This document shows, in pieces, positions 24,444 to 33,275 of a stretch of DNA of 64,000 nt; positions within the stretch are counted from its first letter, which is position 1, and every line of letters begins with the position of its first letter. This stretch comes from Pisolithus tinctorius (taxonomy: Eukaryota; Basidiomycota; Agaricomycetes; Boletales; Pisolithaceae). The stretch spans positions 1 to 64,000 of the forward strand of contig JANFAH010000049.1 in NCBI GenBank assembly GCA_024663395.1, given 5' to 3'. The position numbers were made by a program, and so were the translations under genes. The notes under the pieces are model-generated. The model searched no databases. It was not told where the DNA came from and worked only from the letters and a program-made list of their open reading frames with translations.

Positions 24444-26437
24444 ATGTTCCACTCTCCAACCCACGATGGAGATGAAAGTCCCAGCTCCTCCGTGTTTGAC
24501 CTCCCCGTACAGCCCTCCACTAATTCTACTAAACCCGTTCTTCAAAGGTTGCGGACTACCCCAGACACTGATGTTCACTCCGAATCTCCACCCCAAGTCG
24601 TCGTTATATCAGGAGGGTCTGGCGGCAACACCATCTGCAACGCTTTCGACAATGCGTGTTTCGCCCTCCCTGTCTCTGACGACGGCGGGTCCTCGAGCGA
24701 GATAATTCGCGTTCTGGGTGGCCCTTCAATAGGTGCGGGCAGTTGTCGTCTTCGACTCGCATTCGTGTCGGACGGTAACTCCGTAAATCGAAGGTGACAT
24801 CAGGTCCAGGCTGGTGCGCCTAATACCGTCTGTCCGTCCGTCTTCAGTTCTATCTGCTATTCGGGAAATACTGTCGTATCGACTTCCCGCTAACGTGTCC
24901 GAACGGGAGGCCGTGATGAGTGGAGGGACATTGTCGAAGGACACAGTCCACTATGGGCAGGCGTCCCGAACGACCGCAAAGAAACTATACGAGGTTTGCT
25001 TCTTCAGTGATTGAAACTCTATTGTATCGCACCCTGATGCTGTTGTGTTTCATGTGGCTAACACCAGGTTTCCTTGTGCATTTCGAAGGTGAGGTCCTCA
25101 AACGAGCACACAAGAATTTCTCATTTCTCAACGGAAGGTATGTAATCGATTGCGGGAGCCCGTTCCGGTGACGAACTTGTGTAGCATTGGAAATTACTTC
25201 CTATCTGGTGCACAGATGTTCTTCCGCTCTCTGCCTCGGCTATTTTCCTGTTCTCGTCTATCACAAACAGCCAGGTCAGTAATAATGTGTATCACTGCTC
25301 ACGTCAGGACCCTTGCTCACACGACCGTGAATGATGTATCGCAAAAGGCAAACATTCTCCCTGTCATAGTCACCAACCACACGGTGACTATCGCCGCAGA
25401 GCTTGTGAGTTCAATGCATTCCACTGACCCTTGCTGTGCCTCGCTTAGCCCCTGTTTCCAAAGGAAACGGCGCAAGGCTTGTGGGACAATGTGAAATATC
25501 GCATCCGGTAAACCCGTCGCCGTCTTTCGAAGAAGACGATCCGAATGAGCAGCTTTTTTCTCCTCTCGATGGCATGGCGTCACCTGTTCCCCACCGATCA
25601 AACGTGATGTATAACCAAGACAAGGAACGCGGTTACGAACCTTTGAAGTCCCGAATATGGAGTTCGACTCTTCGGTTCACTTATATGGCAAGCGTCGTGC
25701 TCATGCGGTAGACAGGATTGTATTACATCAATGCCTACGGTCATGAAGTCCATCCCACGCCGAACCCTGAGTACATCAAAACTTGTCTACTGCCGAAGCT
25801 CTCGTGTATTCCTGTGGTTCGTTTTGGACGAGGTAATATATCTCTTCTTGGGGCTTCCAGGGCAATGCTGAGCGCGATGCATTTTATGTATGTAGCATCG
25901 TCCCGTGCTTAGCGCTCCGTGGCGTTGCTTCTGCGATAGCACGATCTAGGTTCCTGCGTGCCAAAATTTCTCCGTAAGTGCATTACGTCGTTGACCAGCA
26001 TGTGATGTCAATCCGCATAAGTAAATGGGAGAAATGATAGGGAAACGGATGGTTACACCGCTGTTGACTATGTCAGGTGGGATTCCGTTTAATAGAGCAC
26101 GCCTCTATTTTTGACGTGACGTTGGGTCATACCGTAGGGCCATTGTTTCCGTTTTGAATTCACCCTATCAGAAGCCGCCTCACGGCCTGGGAAACGTACA
26201 GACGATCTACCCCATATCGGCGTTCATTACTCATCTTGTTTACTTGGAGAACACAAGCATCGCTATTGACAAAGAGGAGTTGACAGTACGAGCGCCCCTT
26301 TCCTGCTTTTGATGGCTTCTGCTGATGACCAACAGGCACTGGGTGTGCAGTGTGTGGGGGTCAAAGGAGTGAAGGCAGACGGTGCCCAGTACGATGACGA
26401 GGTTATCAGGAAAGCCGTCTGTCGTATTTTAGCATAG
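24444..26437 (+). CDS. CofD/YvcK-like (UPF0052) protein
   Basis: Member of the CofD superfamily of Rossmann-like nucleotide- or phospho-sugar-binding proteins. CofD itself makes coenzyme F420 in archaea and actinobacteria; bacterial YvcK binds UDP-sugars and controls cell shape. Signatures here are VVVISGGSGGNTICNAF (about 24600-24650), LPVSDDGGSSSEIIRVLGGP, GDIRSRLVRLIPS after an intron, HFEGEVLKRAHKNFSFLNG, GNYFLSGAQMFFRSLPSA, LPVIVTNHTVTIAAEL and VLLNSxNDRET...TAVDYV before the end VIRKAVCRILA (stop 26437). There are about eight introns and one missing base near 24913. Fungi are not known to make F420, so the reaction is unknown and a sugar-nucleotide role is only an analogy. Confident of the family, not of function. 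Confidence 0.85.
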
Positions 26438-26479
26438 TGACAGACTTTGTGACAGCTATGATAGAGTGTTACTTGGCAT

Positions 26480-27590
26480 TTGGACTTTGACTTCTCCAAT
26501 TCAGTTGCAATTTTGGCAACAGTGTTTGCCGGGAAGATGGGAAGACCCGCTTACGCCCGCCCACCCATCGTCTTTCAAAGTGTGCCTCCAGCCCGTCTGA
26601 CGGTGACACCGTCCAGTTGGACTGGAGATGACTTGCATATTCAAAAGATCCGCTGCCCCAGCCTCGGGCAGTGATCATACACTCACGCAAAATGGTTATG
26701 AAGGTGAACTTTGACTGCGTAAAAGATCCGGCCCATCTTGATCTCATACTCACCTCGATGATAGCGAAACCCATACCAGATGATACACATTCAGTGAATA
26801 CCCGTGTCTCTGACCTCCCCACCGACAGTAGACGTTCAAGTGTGGTGCTGGACTCAGAAGACGAGGACCGTCGCGAGAGAATAGGAAATATGGCCCAACG
26901 CCCATGGCGAGCGGCGGGTGCCATCGATGTCCAGCAGAACAATGTGTCATATGTGAGTGGTGGGATCCATTTCATCGTGACATCTCCTCTTCCTGGCAGC
27001 TCATCCAATGTGTGCATATACCCCTATCTTATGGGCATGGATGGGTGTTCAGCACGACCCAGAACCCCAAATTTCCCCAGGCAGGCCTTCTCCACGAGTC
27101 CGATTCAGATCTCGCGTGCGGATTACAGCTGGGGTCCGTCGTCACAGACGTCTATCTGACGGGCTCTCCTCCAGTGCATCCTCCATTTCGGGATCACCCT
27201 CATCGTCCATCTCGGCGCCTCTGCGCACGCATGACGACAACTCTGAGGGCAGCAAGGGGTGGGGCCCGCTGGGGCGCAGAGTCAACTTACTTGCATCACA
27301 AGTTGCACAGGGACGGCGGAGCCGAGCCAGCGTAAAGGTCAACGGAAGTGGCAAGCCTCGGAAGATGTACTCGTCGTCTCTTGCGGACTCTGTTGACGAA
27401 CTCCCACCTCGTGTCTTTCTACACCGGATACTTATATACCACAACTGTCGGCCGCAGTGGCATGTGCCACTTAGATCAAAATGTGGAGTGTGAACAACTG
27501 CGGAGCGGACAAAACACCGGTGCTTCCTTTGGCGAATGGCCATGGAGGCTGCTAAATCGACACGTGCGTATTCGTTTGATCCTTCCGTGA
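26480..27590 (+). CDS. Uncharacterised protein (boundaries approximate)
   Basis: Several exons in consistent order look coding. About 26650-26790 reads DPLPQPRAVIIHSRKMVMKV then NFDCVKDPAHLDL and SMIAKPIPDDTHSV. About 26800-26900 is Ser/Asp-rich (SSVVLDSEDEDRRE). About 27080-27330 reads RVRFRSRVRITAGVRRHRR followed by SSASSISGSPSSSISAPLRT and GWGPLGRRVNLLASQ. I recall similar strings in other basidiomycete hypothetical proteins but no function. The basic and Ser-rich composition suggests a disordered, perhaps phosphorylated, protein. Frames change more often than introns explain, so missing bases are likely. The start codon is uncertain (26480 is the first open position after the CofD-like stop), as is the end (stops at 27491 and 27588-27590 in different frames). 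Convergent with ARO2. Confidence 0.5.
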
Positions 27591-27862
27591 ATCATTCATC
27601 GTCATTATATCTCTTCAGTGGTGGTGGTGGCAGTTGGAGCCTATCGTCTGTTGTTTCTACCTCTGCGACGATGCAGAGGACGAGTGATTTATGAAACGTT
27701 GAGCTCCATTACCATGTATATCGTCACCTGCGTTGCTGCTTTCCACTATGCTGTATTGTATACATGCTGTTATATCGCTAGTACACGAATGCGTACATGA
27801 TCTATGTTAGCGCCTCAGTGGGTCTTGTTGAAAGATACACTATCTTTAGATACGTAGGGTAT

Positions 27863-29385
27863 TTACTGAGAGACCTCCTTTCCCTTCGAGGGCATCACCA
27901 TGGTAGGAGGGAGAGTCGTGATGGGCGGTAGGAGACTTGCCGCGGTCTTCGCGCGTTCTGTATGAGGAGCTGGTCCATGACTACGATGGCTGCCATCGCT
28001 TCCACAATAGGCACGGCACGAGGAACGACACAAGGATCATGACGGCCTCTTGCCGCGAGCGTTCCAGGCGTACCATCGTACTGGGCCGTGTACTGGGGTT
28101 GCGATATCGTGGCAGGCGACTTGAAGCCGATCCTGGGAACACCCGCGCACAATAAGCGACACAGCCCAACTGAATGGATGAAGGAGCGACCCTACCGGAA
28201 GAAAATGTCTTCTCCGTTGGTAATGCCTCCTTGGATACCGCCGCTCCAATTAGTCGAGGTACCTAGTTTACCATCCTTGAGCACGAAAGGATCGTTGTGC
28301 TTACTTCCAGGAACTTCGGTGCCTTTGAAGCCCGATCCGACCTCAAATGCCTTGGTTGCGGGGATAGAGAGCATCGCGTGTGCTAGTTTAGCCTCAAATT
28401 TGTCAAAGACGGGCTCTCCCAGACCCGCAGGGACGTTTCTGATCACACAAGTGACGGTACCGCCGATGGAATCACTTGCTTCTTTTGCGCGGATGATGCG
28501 CTGCGTTATTGGACAGCGTGTCAGCGGTGAGCCAAATCGAGCACGCGATATCTACCTTGGTCATGAGTTCTGCCGTTTCAAGGTGTGGACACCGCGTAGG
28601 GTGTTTGTCCACCTCCTCTCGTGTGATAGTGGCCAAAAGGTGGCGGAATTCCGGTGTGAGAGCGTCTTCTGCCTCGTCGTTGTCCTGATTGCCGTTCGGT
28701 GCGGTAGAGGGCGTGGCCACATGAGCCGGGAGATGAATCTTGCCGACTGATGATACGAATGCGACGATCTCGATGCCATAAACTTGTTTGAGGTACCTTT
28801 CGGCAATGGCACCAGCAGCAACTCGGCCTGTTTGAGGTCAGCGTTACGGAAACATATGGATATTAAATGACATTTACCAATCGTCTCTCGCGCACTGCTC
28901 CGGCCACCACCACTGCTAGCCTTGATGCCATACTTCGTGAGGTAGGTGTAATCGGCGTGACTGGGTCGGGGGTACAGATCTGTCTCAGAATAGTCTTTCG
29001 GCCGTTGATCTTCGTTCTTGACAAGGAGACCGATGGGTGTTCCGAGAGTAACTCCTTGCTCGATTCCAGATTGGATATGGACCAAATCTTTCTCATCCCG
29101 CTGTGTGTATGTGAGTGAGTATGAGCACCGGAGCCGACGACCGGAGTAGAAACTCACCGGAGTGGTCAGATTACTCTGTCCTGGTCGTCTCCTGCTGAGC
29201 TGCACTTGGACATCAGCAGCGGACAGTTCAAGACCCTACAGTCATTTTTTTTTTCCGTAAGTCCGAGTGGGTGGCAGACACCATATGACTCCTACCGGAG
29301 GGCAACCGTCGATGATAGCACCGACGGAAGCACAGTGGCTTTCGCCGTAGGTAGTTACGCGAAACAGAGAGCCAAAGGTGGACAT
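27863..29385 (-). CDS. ARO2: Chorismate synthase
   Basis: Converts 5-enolpyruvylshikimate-3-phosphate to chorismate, the last shikimate step feeding aromatic amino acids; it uses reduced FMN. ATG 29385 reads [20 protein letters not shown], a near-perfect family N-terminus. Then [56 protein letters not shown] and ARETIG, which is split by an intron before [20 protein letters not shown]. The C-terminal half has [39 protein letters not shown] and NGEDIFFR, then a short [12 protein letters not shown] end, stop 27863. The length (about 400 residues) fits the monofunctional core or a bifunctional enzyme of fungal type. One base is missing near 27955. Divergent from the SAP30-like gene. Confidence 0.93.
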
Positions 29386-29667
29386 TTTGCAAGCCGATCT
29401 TGGAGGTGGGAGGAAGGAGGTTCAGATGGGTGGTGAGGTCTGTCTTATATGACACGGTTCGGGGACGAGGCGGTACTTGATGAGCCGAACTAAGGACGAT
29501 TCTGAGGCTAGCGATGACAAGGCTCGCTGTTTAGGTGGTTGCACGACTGAGCAGGCCGGCCACAGCGTTGTCCCGAGTTTATTATCGCTGAGGCGCTGTG
29601 GGAAAGCCAACAACTTGTTATCTCTGTACTCTGAGTACACAACGCATCTGCACCATCTACCCAAGTC
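29386..29667. promoter_or_regulatory. Divergent promoter region, ARO2/SAP30-like gene
   Basis: The 282 bp lie between divergent starts. The sequence TGAGTA/TGAGTACAC occurs at about 29632-29640, near but not matching a full Gcn4 site (TGACTC/A). No TATA box is obvious. Confidence 0.4.
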
Positions 29668-30425
29668 ATGTCAGCCAACGGTGCCGCCTCTAACGGTGCA
29701 ACAGGTTCAGGCTCGCGATCTCGCCCACAAGCAAGGAGGAAGCCAAACGACGATGCAGCGTACACTGGCCCGTCCTCCACAGGCGCCAAGAGGCATGCAA
29801 CAGACAGAGCAGAGGGAGAACCACGAGTGAAAAGGAAACGCTTAGACCCGGGCTCAGCAGCTGCGAGGAGGGCAGAGAAAGCGGAAGCGGACGAGGAGGA
29901 CGAGAAATCGATTGTGAGCCGTCATCTCTCTACTGTTACATCCGACATGAATGATTCGGTCTTCGCAGGTCGACTTCAATAAACTGCCCACCGCGACCTT
30001 GCATCGATACCTCTCTCATTTTAACCTCACTCCGTTCATATATCCATCACAGTTGACGTCAACTCCCCCACCCGCACCATCCATCTTGCTGGACCCGACG
30101 CGACAGACTTCGCGTGGCTTGAGTCCCCTAGCCATCACCACCTCCGCAAGCCGACCGAGGAGAGACCCAAAGGATCAGAGCCGACGGCGCAGTTCGCGTT
30201 TGCTTGAAGAAGCGAGCCTCGCGTACCGATTCTGCAGACGTTGCAGAGTCCACTCTCGAGCCTCGCGTACCGATTCTTGCAGACGTTGCAGATGTCCACT
30301 CTGTCCTTGCCACTCTGGTAGATAAGCACTTTCAGGAGTACGTTGCGAACGAGATCGATACCCTTGCCTCCTTCATGGTCAAAACCAAGAAATGTGATAA
30401 TAATCTGTACGTCTCTCATGTATAG
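29668..30425 (+). CDS. SAP30-like Sin3-binding domain protein (histone deacetylase complex)
   Basis: SAP30 bridges the Sin3 scaffold and Rpd3-type histone deacetylase. ATG 29668 opens a low-complexity basic region (SRSRPQARRKP, RVKRKRLDPGSAAARRAEK) that would hold the nuclear signal. After a 55 bp intron (about 29914-29970) comes VDFNKLPTATLHRYLSHFNL, the start of the Sin3-binding fold. It is followed by PSQLTSTPPP, RRDPKDQSRRRSSRLLEE, then after a frame change EPRVPILADVADVHSVLATL and FQEYVANEIDTLASFMVKT. The stop is at 30423-30425. A 44/46 bp tandem duplication inside the last part breaks the frame (see repeat entry). With one copy removed the domain reads through. Family assigned by the KLPTATLHRYLxHF and EEH-like C-terminal pattern; fairly sure. 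Confidence 0.8.
30214..30303 (+). repeat. Tandem duplication of 44/46 bp inside the SAP30-like gene
   Basis: Copy 1 (30214-30257, 44 bp) and copy 2 (30258-30303, 46 bp) both begin GAGCCTCGCGTACCGATTC. Copy 1 lacks one T and one further base that copy 2 has. Copy 2 alone encodes the conserved EPRVPILADVADVHS in the downstream frame. Copy 1 looks superfluous and frame-breaking. Confidence 0.85.
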
Positions 30426-30941
30426 CACATCGCTTGCCGCTTGTCGTCAAAACGTGTATTGTGCAATTCACGAACTCGTTCATTCATAGATATTATCTTG
30501 TCTCACAGTAACTGCCACTTGACCACAGAATTATATAAGCCATAATACACTCTCAGCGTGGTTGTGATGGCGGTGACGACTGATCGAAGTTTTCGGAATT
30601 TCGCAATGTCTCAGTTCCATGACATGGTCGTGAATCGACGCAACAGTTGTGAACTCGGTGGTGTCGGTCACAACAGATTGTCGCTGTACCTAACTTTTTT
30701 TTTCCAACTGAGACAATTTTTTCCCCCGCCTACTGACGGTCTACGCATGCTAATTAAAGAGCGATGGCCATACCCAAATCCCGTCTCCTTCCCCTTCTTC
30801 GCTCGTTTGGCAGCTACAGGGCTGGCCTACCCTGTGAGTAATCGTCCCAGCTTTGATGTGCTCTCGACGTATTGACGAGTCTAGCCCCCTCGTGTGCTTC
30901 CAGCTTCTTTCACGCCTCTGATTTTATTTTTATTATTTAAA
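30426..30941. promoter_or_regulatory. Intergenic with promoter of the secreted-protein gene
   Basis: Same-strand gap of 516 bp. A TATA-like TTATATAAGCC lies at about 30530-30540. Poly-T runs at 30691-30699 and a C/T-rich stretch at 30770-30800 precede the start. No coding signal is seen. Confidence 0.45.
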
Positions 30942-32189
30942 ATGAGGTTGTTGACTTCGACCGTTTCGATCCTTGCTACTTTTTTTGCGCTGGTCGCGGC
31001 TTCTGCTGTTCCTGGCCAACCCGTTCTAGTCCGAGATGAGGGTGGTGGCAAGGGTTCCTCCACTCAAACTGGTACGCCATCAGTGTTTAATATGGCAGCG
31101 GTTGCTTACCTCTCTTTCAATCCGGGAAGCTTCGGCAGCCGCTGCTTCGGCCACCTCTGCCTCGAACGCCACGGGAAGTAATGGCGGGGAAATGACGCCC
31201 AGACGTCGCTAAGTGCGTTAAATTTCTTTCTCTACCTTGCCGCTGTTGAAATTTAGCCCCTTTATCAAGCTCTCGACCCTGCTGTCATTGCAAAGGGCTT
31301 CGATACCAATGGTCTTGGCCAGAATGGTAGTGAAGCTGGAGAAGTTGCCTCGTTGACATCTTCAAACAATTTCATCAACTTCTGCTTGACGGTACCCAAC
31401 CTGCCGATTACAAACGGGCAGCAGATTGCGGGTGGATCCTGCAATCCTGCGCCGATGGGTGTGATCCCCTCGTCGTCCAACATGCCCTCGGCCAAATTTG
31501 TCAACCCTACTAATCTCGATACGATCCCGCCTAACCAGGATTTCACGGTACAACTTGCGATCCAGAACATGCAAACCGGTTTCTTTGTCAACGCAGACGC
31601 GAATTACTTCGCAGCACCGCAACAGACGAATGCGCAGGGCCAGATTCAAGGACATTCGCATGTCGTCATCGAGCAGCTGGACTCGCTCTCGCAGACGACG
31701 CCCCTCGATCCGACCAAGTTTGCGTTCTTTAAGGGACTGAATGATGCCGCCCAGAACGGTGTATTAAGTACGACTGTCCAAGGCGGTTTGCCGGAAGGCG
31801 TGTACAAGCTGTCCTCGATCAACACTGCGTCGAACCACCAGCCACTTTTGGTGCCCATTGCTCAGCACGGATCCCTCGATGATGCTGTATATGTAAGTTG
31901 TGACTTTGTTGTCTTCCGTCTGTTCGTGGGTATCTATCCTAGTATCAAGTTCACAGTGAGCAACAACGCGGGCAATGGTAATGGGACTGGCAATGCCAAC
32001 GGTAATGGTAATGGCAATGGTACCGCCAACGCCAACGGTAATGGCAATGGCAATGGGAACGGGAACGGGAACGGGAGTGGCAATGGGAACGGGAATGGCA
32101 ATGGCAATGGAGGAAATGGAGGGAACGGAGGAAATGGCAAAGGCCAGCGTCGTACGTTCCGTTCTGGAATGGGGATAGGCTTCCATTAA
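30942..32189 (+). CDS. Secreted conserved protein with Gly-Asn repeat tail (family often labelled 'ribosomal protein s17')
   Basis: ATG 30942 starts a signal peptide MRLLTSTVSILATFFALVAA with a likely cut after ASA. An Ala/Ser/Thr linker with two short introns follows. DAQTSL joins TLDPAVIAKGFDTNG across an intron ending near 31267. The core reads SSNNFINFCLTVPNLPITNG, QQIAGGSCNPAPMGVIPSSS, SKFVNP-type block, YFAAPQQTNAQGQIQGHSHV and SINTASNHQPLLVPIAQHGS. Agaricomycete genomes hold many such proteins, commonly mislabelled as ribosomal protein s17; no ribosomal feature is present. A last exon (after about 31950) adds FTVSNNAG and a long Gly-Asn tail ending GMGIGFH. The conserved HSHV and LPITNG blocks suggest a folded extracellular domain of unknown role. 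One base is missing near 31175. Confidence 0.8.
31966..32139 (+). repeat. Hexanucleotide (Gly-Asn) coding repeat
   Basis: About 28 imperfect units of six bases (GGCAAT, GGTAAT, GGGAAC, GCCAAC variants) encode an uninterrupted Gly-Asn run with a few Thr, Ala and Ser replacements, ending in GGNGGNGGN. Third-position variation shows selection for the peptide rather than simple slippage alone. Confidence 0.9.
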
Positions 32190-32368
32190 GTTATTTATGG
32201 GGGAAATTACACGTGGGCTTGTCCTGGAGATGAATGCCCTTGTAGCTATAGCTCTGCATGTAGCATAGATGTAGCCTTATGAACGACGGAGGTTCTTTTG
32301 TTGCATATACGGTAGAGTTATGGCGAACTACCAAGAGCATCGATTTTTTTGCCTGGGCCTCCGACAAG

Positions 32369-33275
32369 CGTTTCCGGGGTTTGTAAAGGGGGGGAAAAAG
32401 TAGATACAGTTGGCGATGGATGCTGAATTCAGTCCAATACAAGGATAAAATAAATGAGAGGGAACGGGAAGACAATACTAAGAAATGCTCGCCAATTCCG
32501 CACAGCTGTGCAGTGTTAGTGAGTGTTGTATCTGGCGCTCATAACCTGAGCGGAGCAGGTCTCGAGCGGTAGATACTGGTCTCGAACCCCGGACCCCGTC
32601 GCATGCTTGGCCATCAATATTTGCGCTACCGGTCATCCAAGAGGATGTGGTTTATCTAGGTAAGGCAGACTCTTGTTCCGCCACCCACGTATGCGGCTCA
32701 GGTGAAAACGGTACTAAGAGACGCTGATAATCCTGCAAAACCATGTGCATGACGCTCGTTTCCGGGGTACATAGTGGGGGGAGGAGTACAAATTGTTGGT
32801 GAAGGATGCTGGATTCAGTTTGGAGTCTTACCACCTACACATGCAACACAGGGGTAAAATAAATGTGAGGGAGCAGGGAGGGCAGCGTACCCGTACCAAG
32901 AGATGCAAGTAATCCGTGTGCAGTGCTAGTGAGTGCTGTACCCGGAGCTCATAACCTGAGTTCAATAGGTTATGAGCCCCGGATACTGGGCTCACTGCCA
33001 TCTGGGACCAGGACTCGAACCCGGGACCCCGTCGCACGCGCGGCTATCATTATTCGCGCTACCGGTCATCCAGAAGGATGCGCATTTGTTTCGAAAGTAA
33101 GCAAACTCTTGTCTTTCCGCCTATGTGTGCGGCACAGGGGGAAACGGTACTATGAGATACGGGCAATTCTGTGGAGCCGTGTACAGTGGAGCCCCGGATA
33201 CTGGACCCACCGTAGTGCCAGCTGAGACTATTGATAAGCGAACCTGGGACCACCATACGGCTGCCGGTCATCCAT
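32369..33275 (-). repeat. Tandem array of tRNA-derived SINE-like units
   Basis: Three diverged copies follow each other: about 32369-32756, 32757-33145 and a partial 33147-33275. Shared anchors are CGTTTCCGGGGT, CAGTG[CT]TAGTGAGTG, GCTCATAACCTGAG, CCCCGTCGCA and GCTACCGGTCATCCA. On the minus strand the head reads GGATGACCGGTAGCGC. The RNA polymerase III B-box is GGTTCGAGTCC in copy 2 (33011-33021) and GGTTCGAGACC in copy 1 (32579-32589). The A-box TAGCGCRAAT lies 40 bases upstream in both, the spacing of a real tRNA. Copy 3 has an internal deletion. I see no reverse transcriptase, as expected for a SINE. Confidence 0.7.
32942..32982. repeat. 16-bp inverted repeat within SINE-like copy 2
   Basis: Arms 32942-32957 and 32967-32982 pair over 16 bases with one mismatch, with a 9-base loop. 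It would form a stable hairpin in RNA or cruciform in DNA. The equivalent place in copy 1 keeps only the left arm. Confidence 0.8.

Noticed and set aside
31934..32140. Antisense open frame rich in Leu-Pro-Phe over the Gly-Asn repeat
   Set aside because: It is the automatic reverse reading of the GGNAAY repeat; no start context, signal or homologue.
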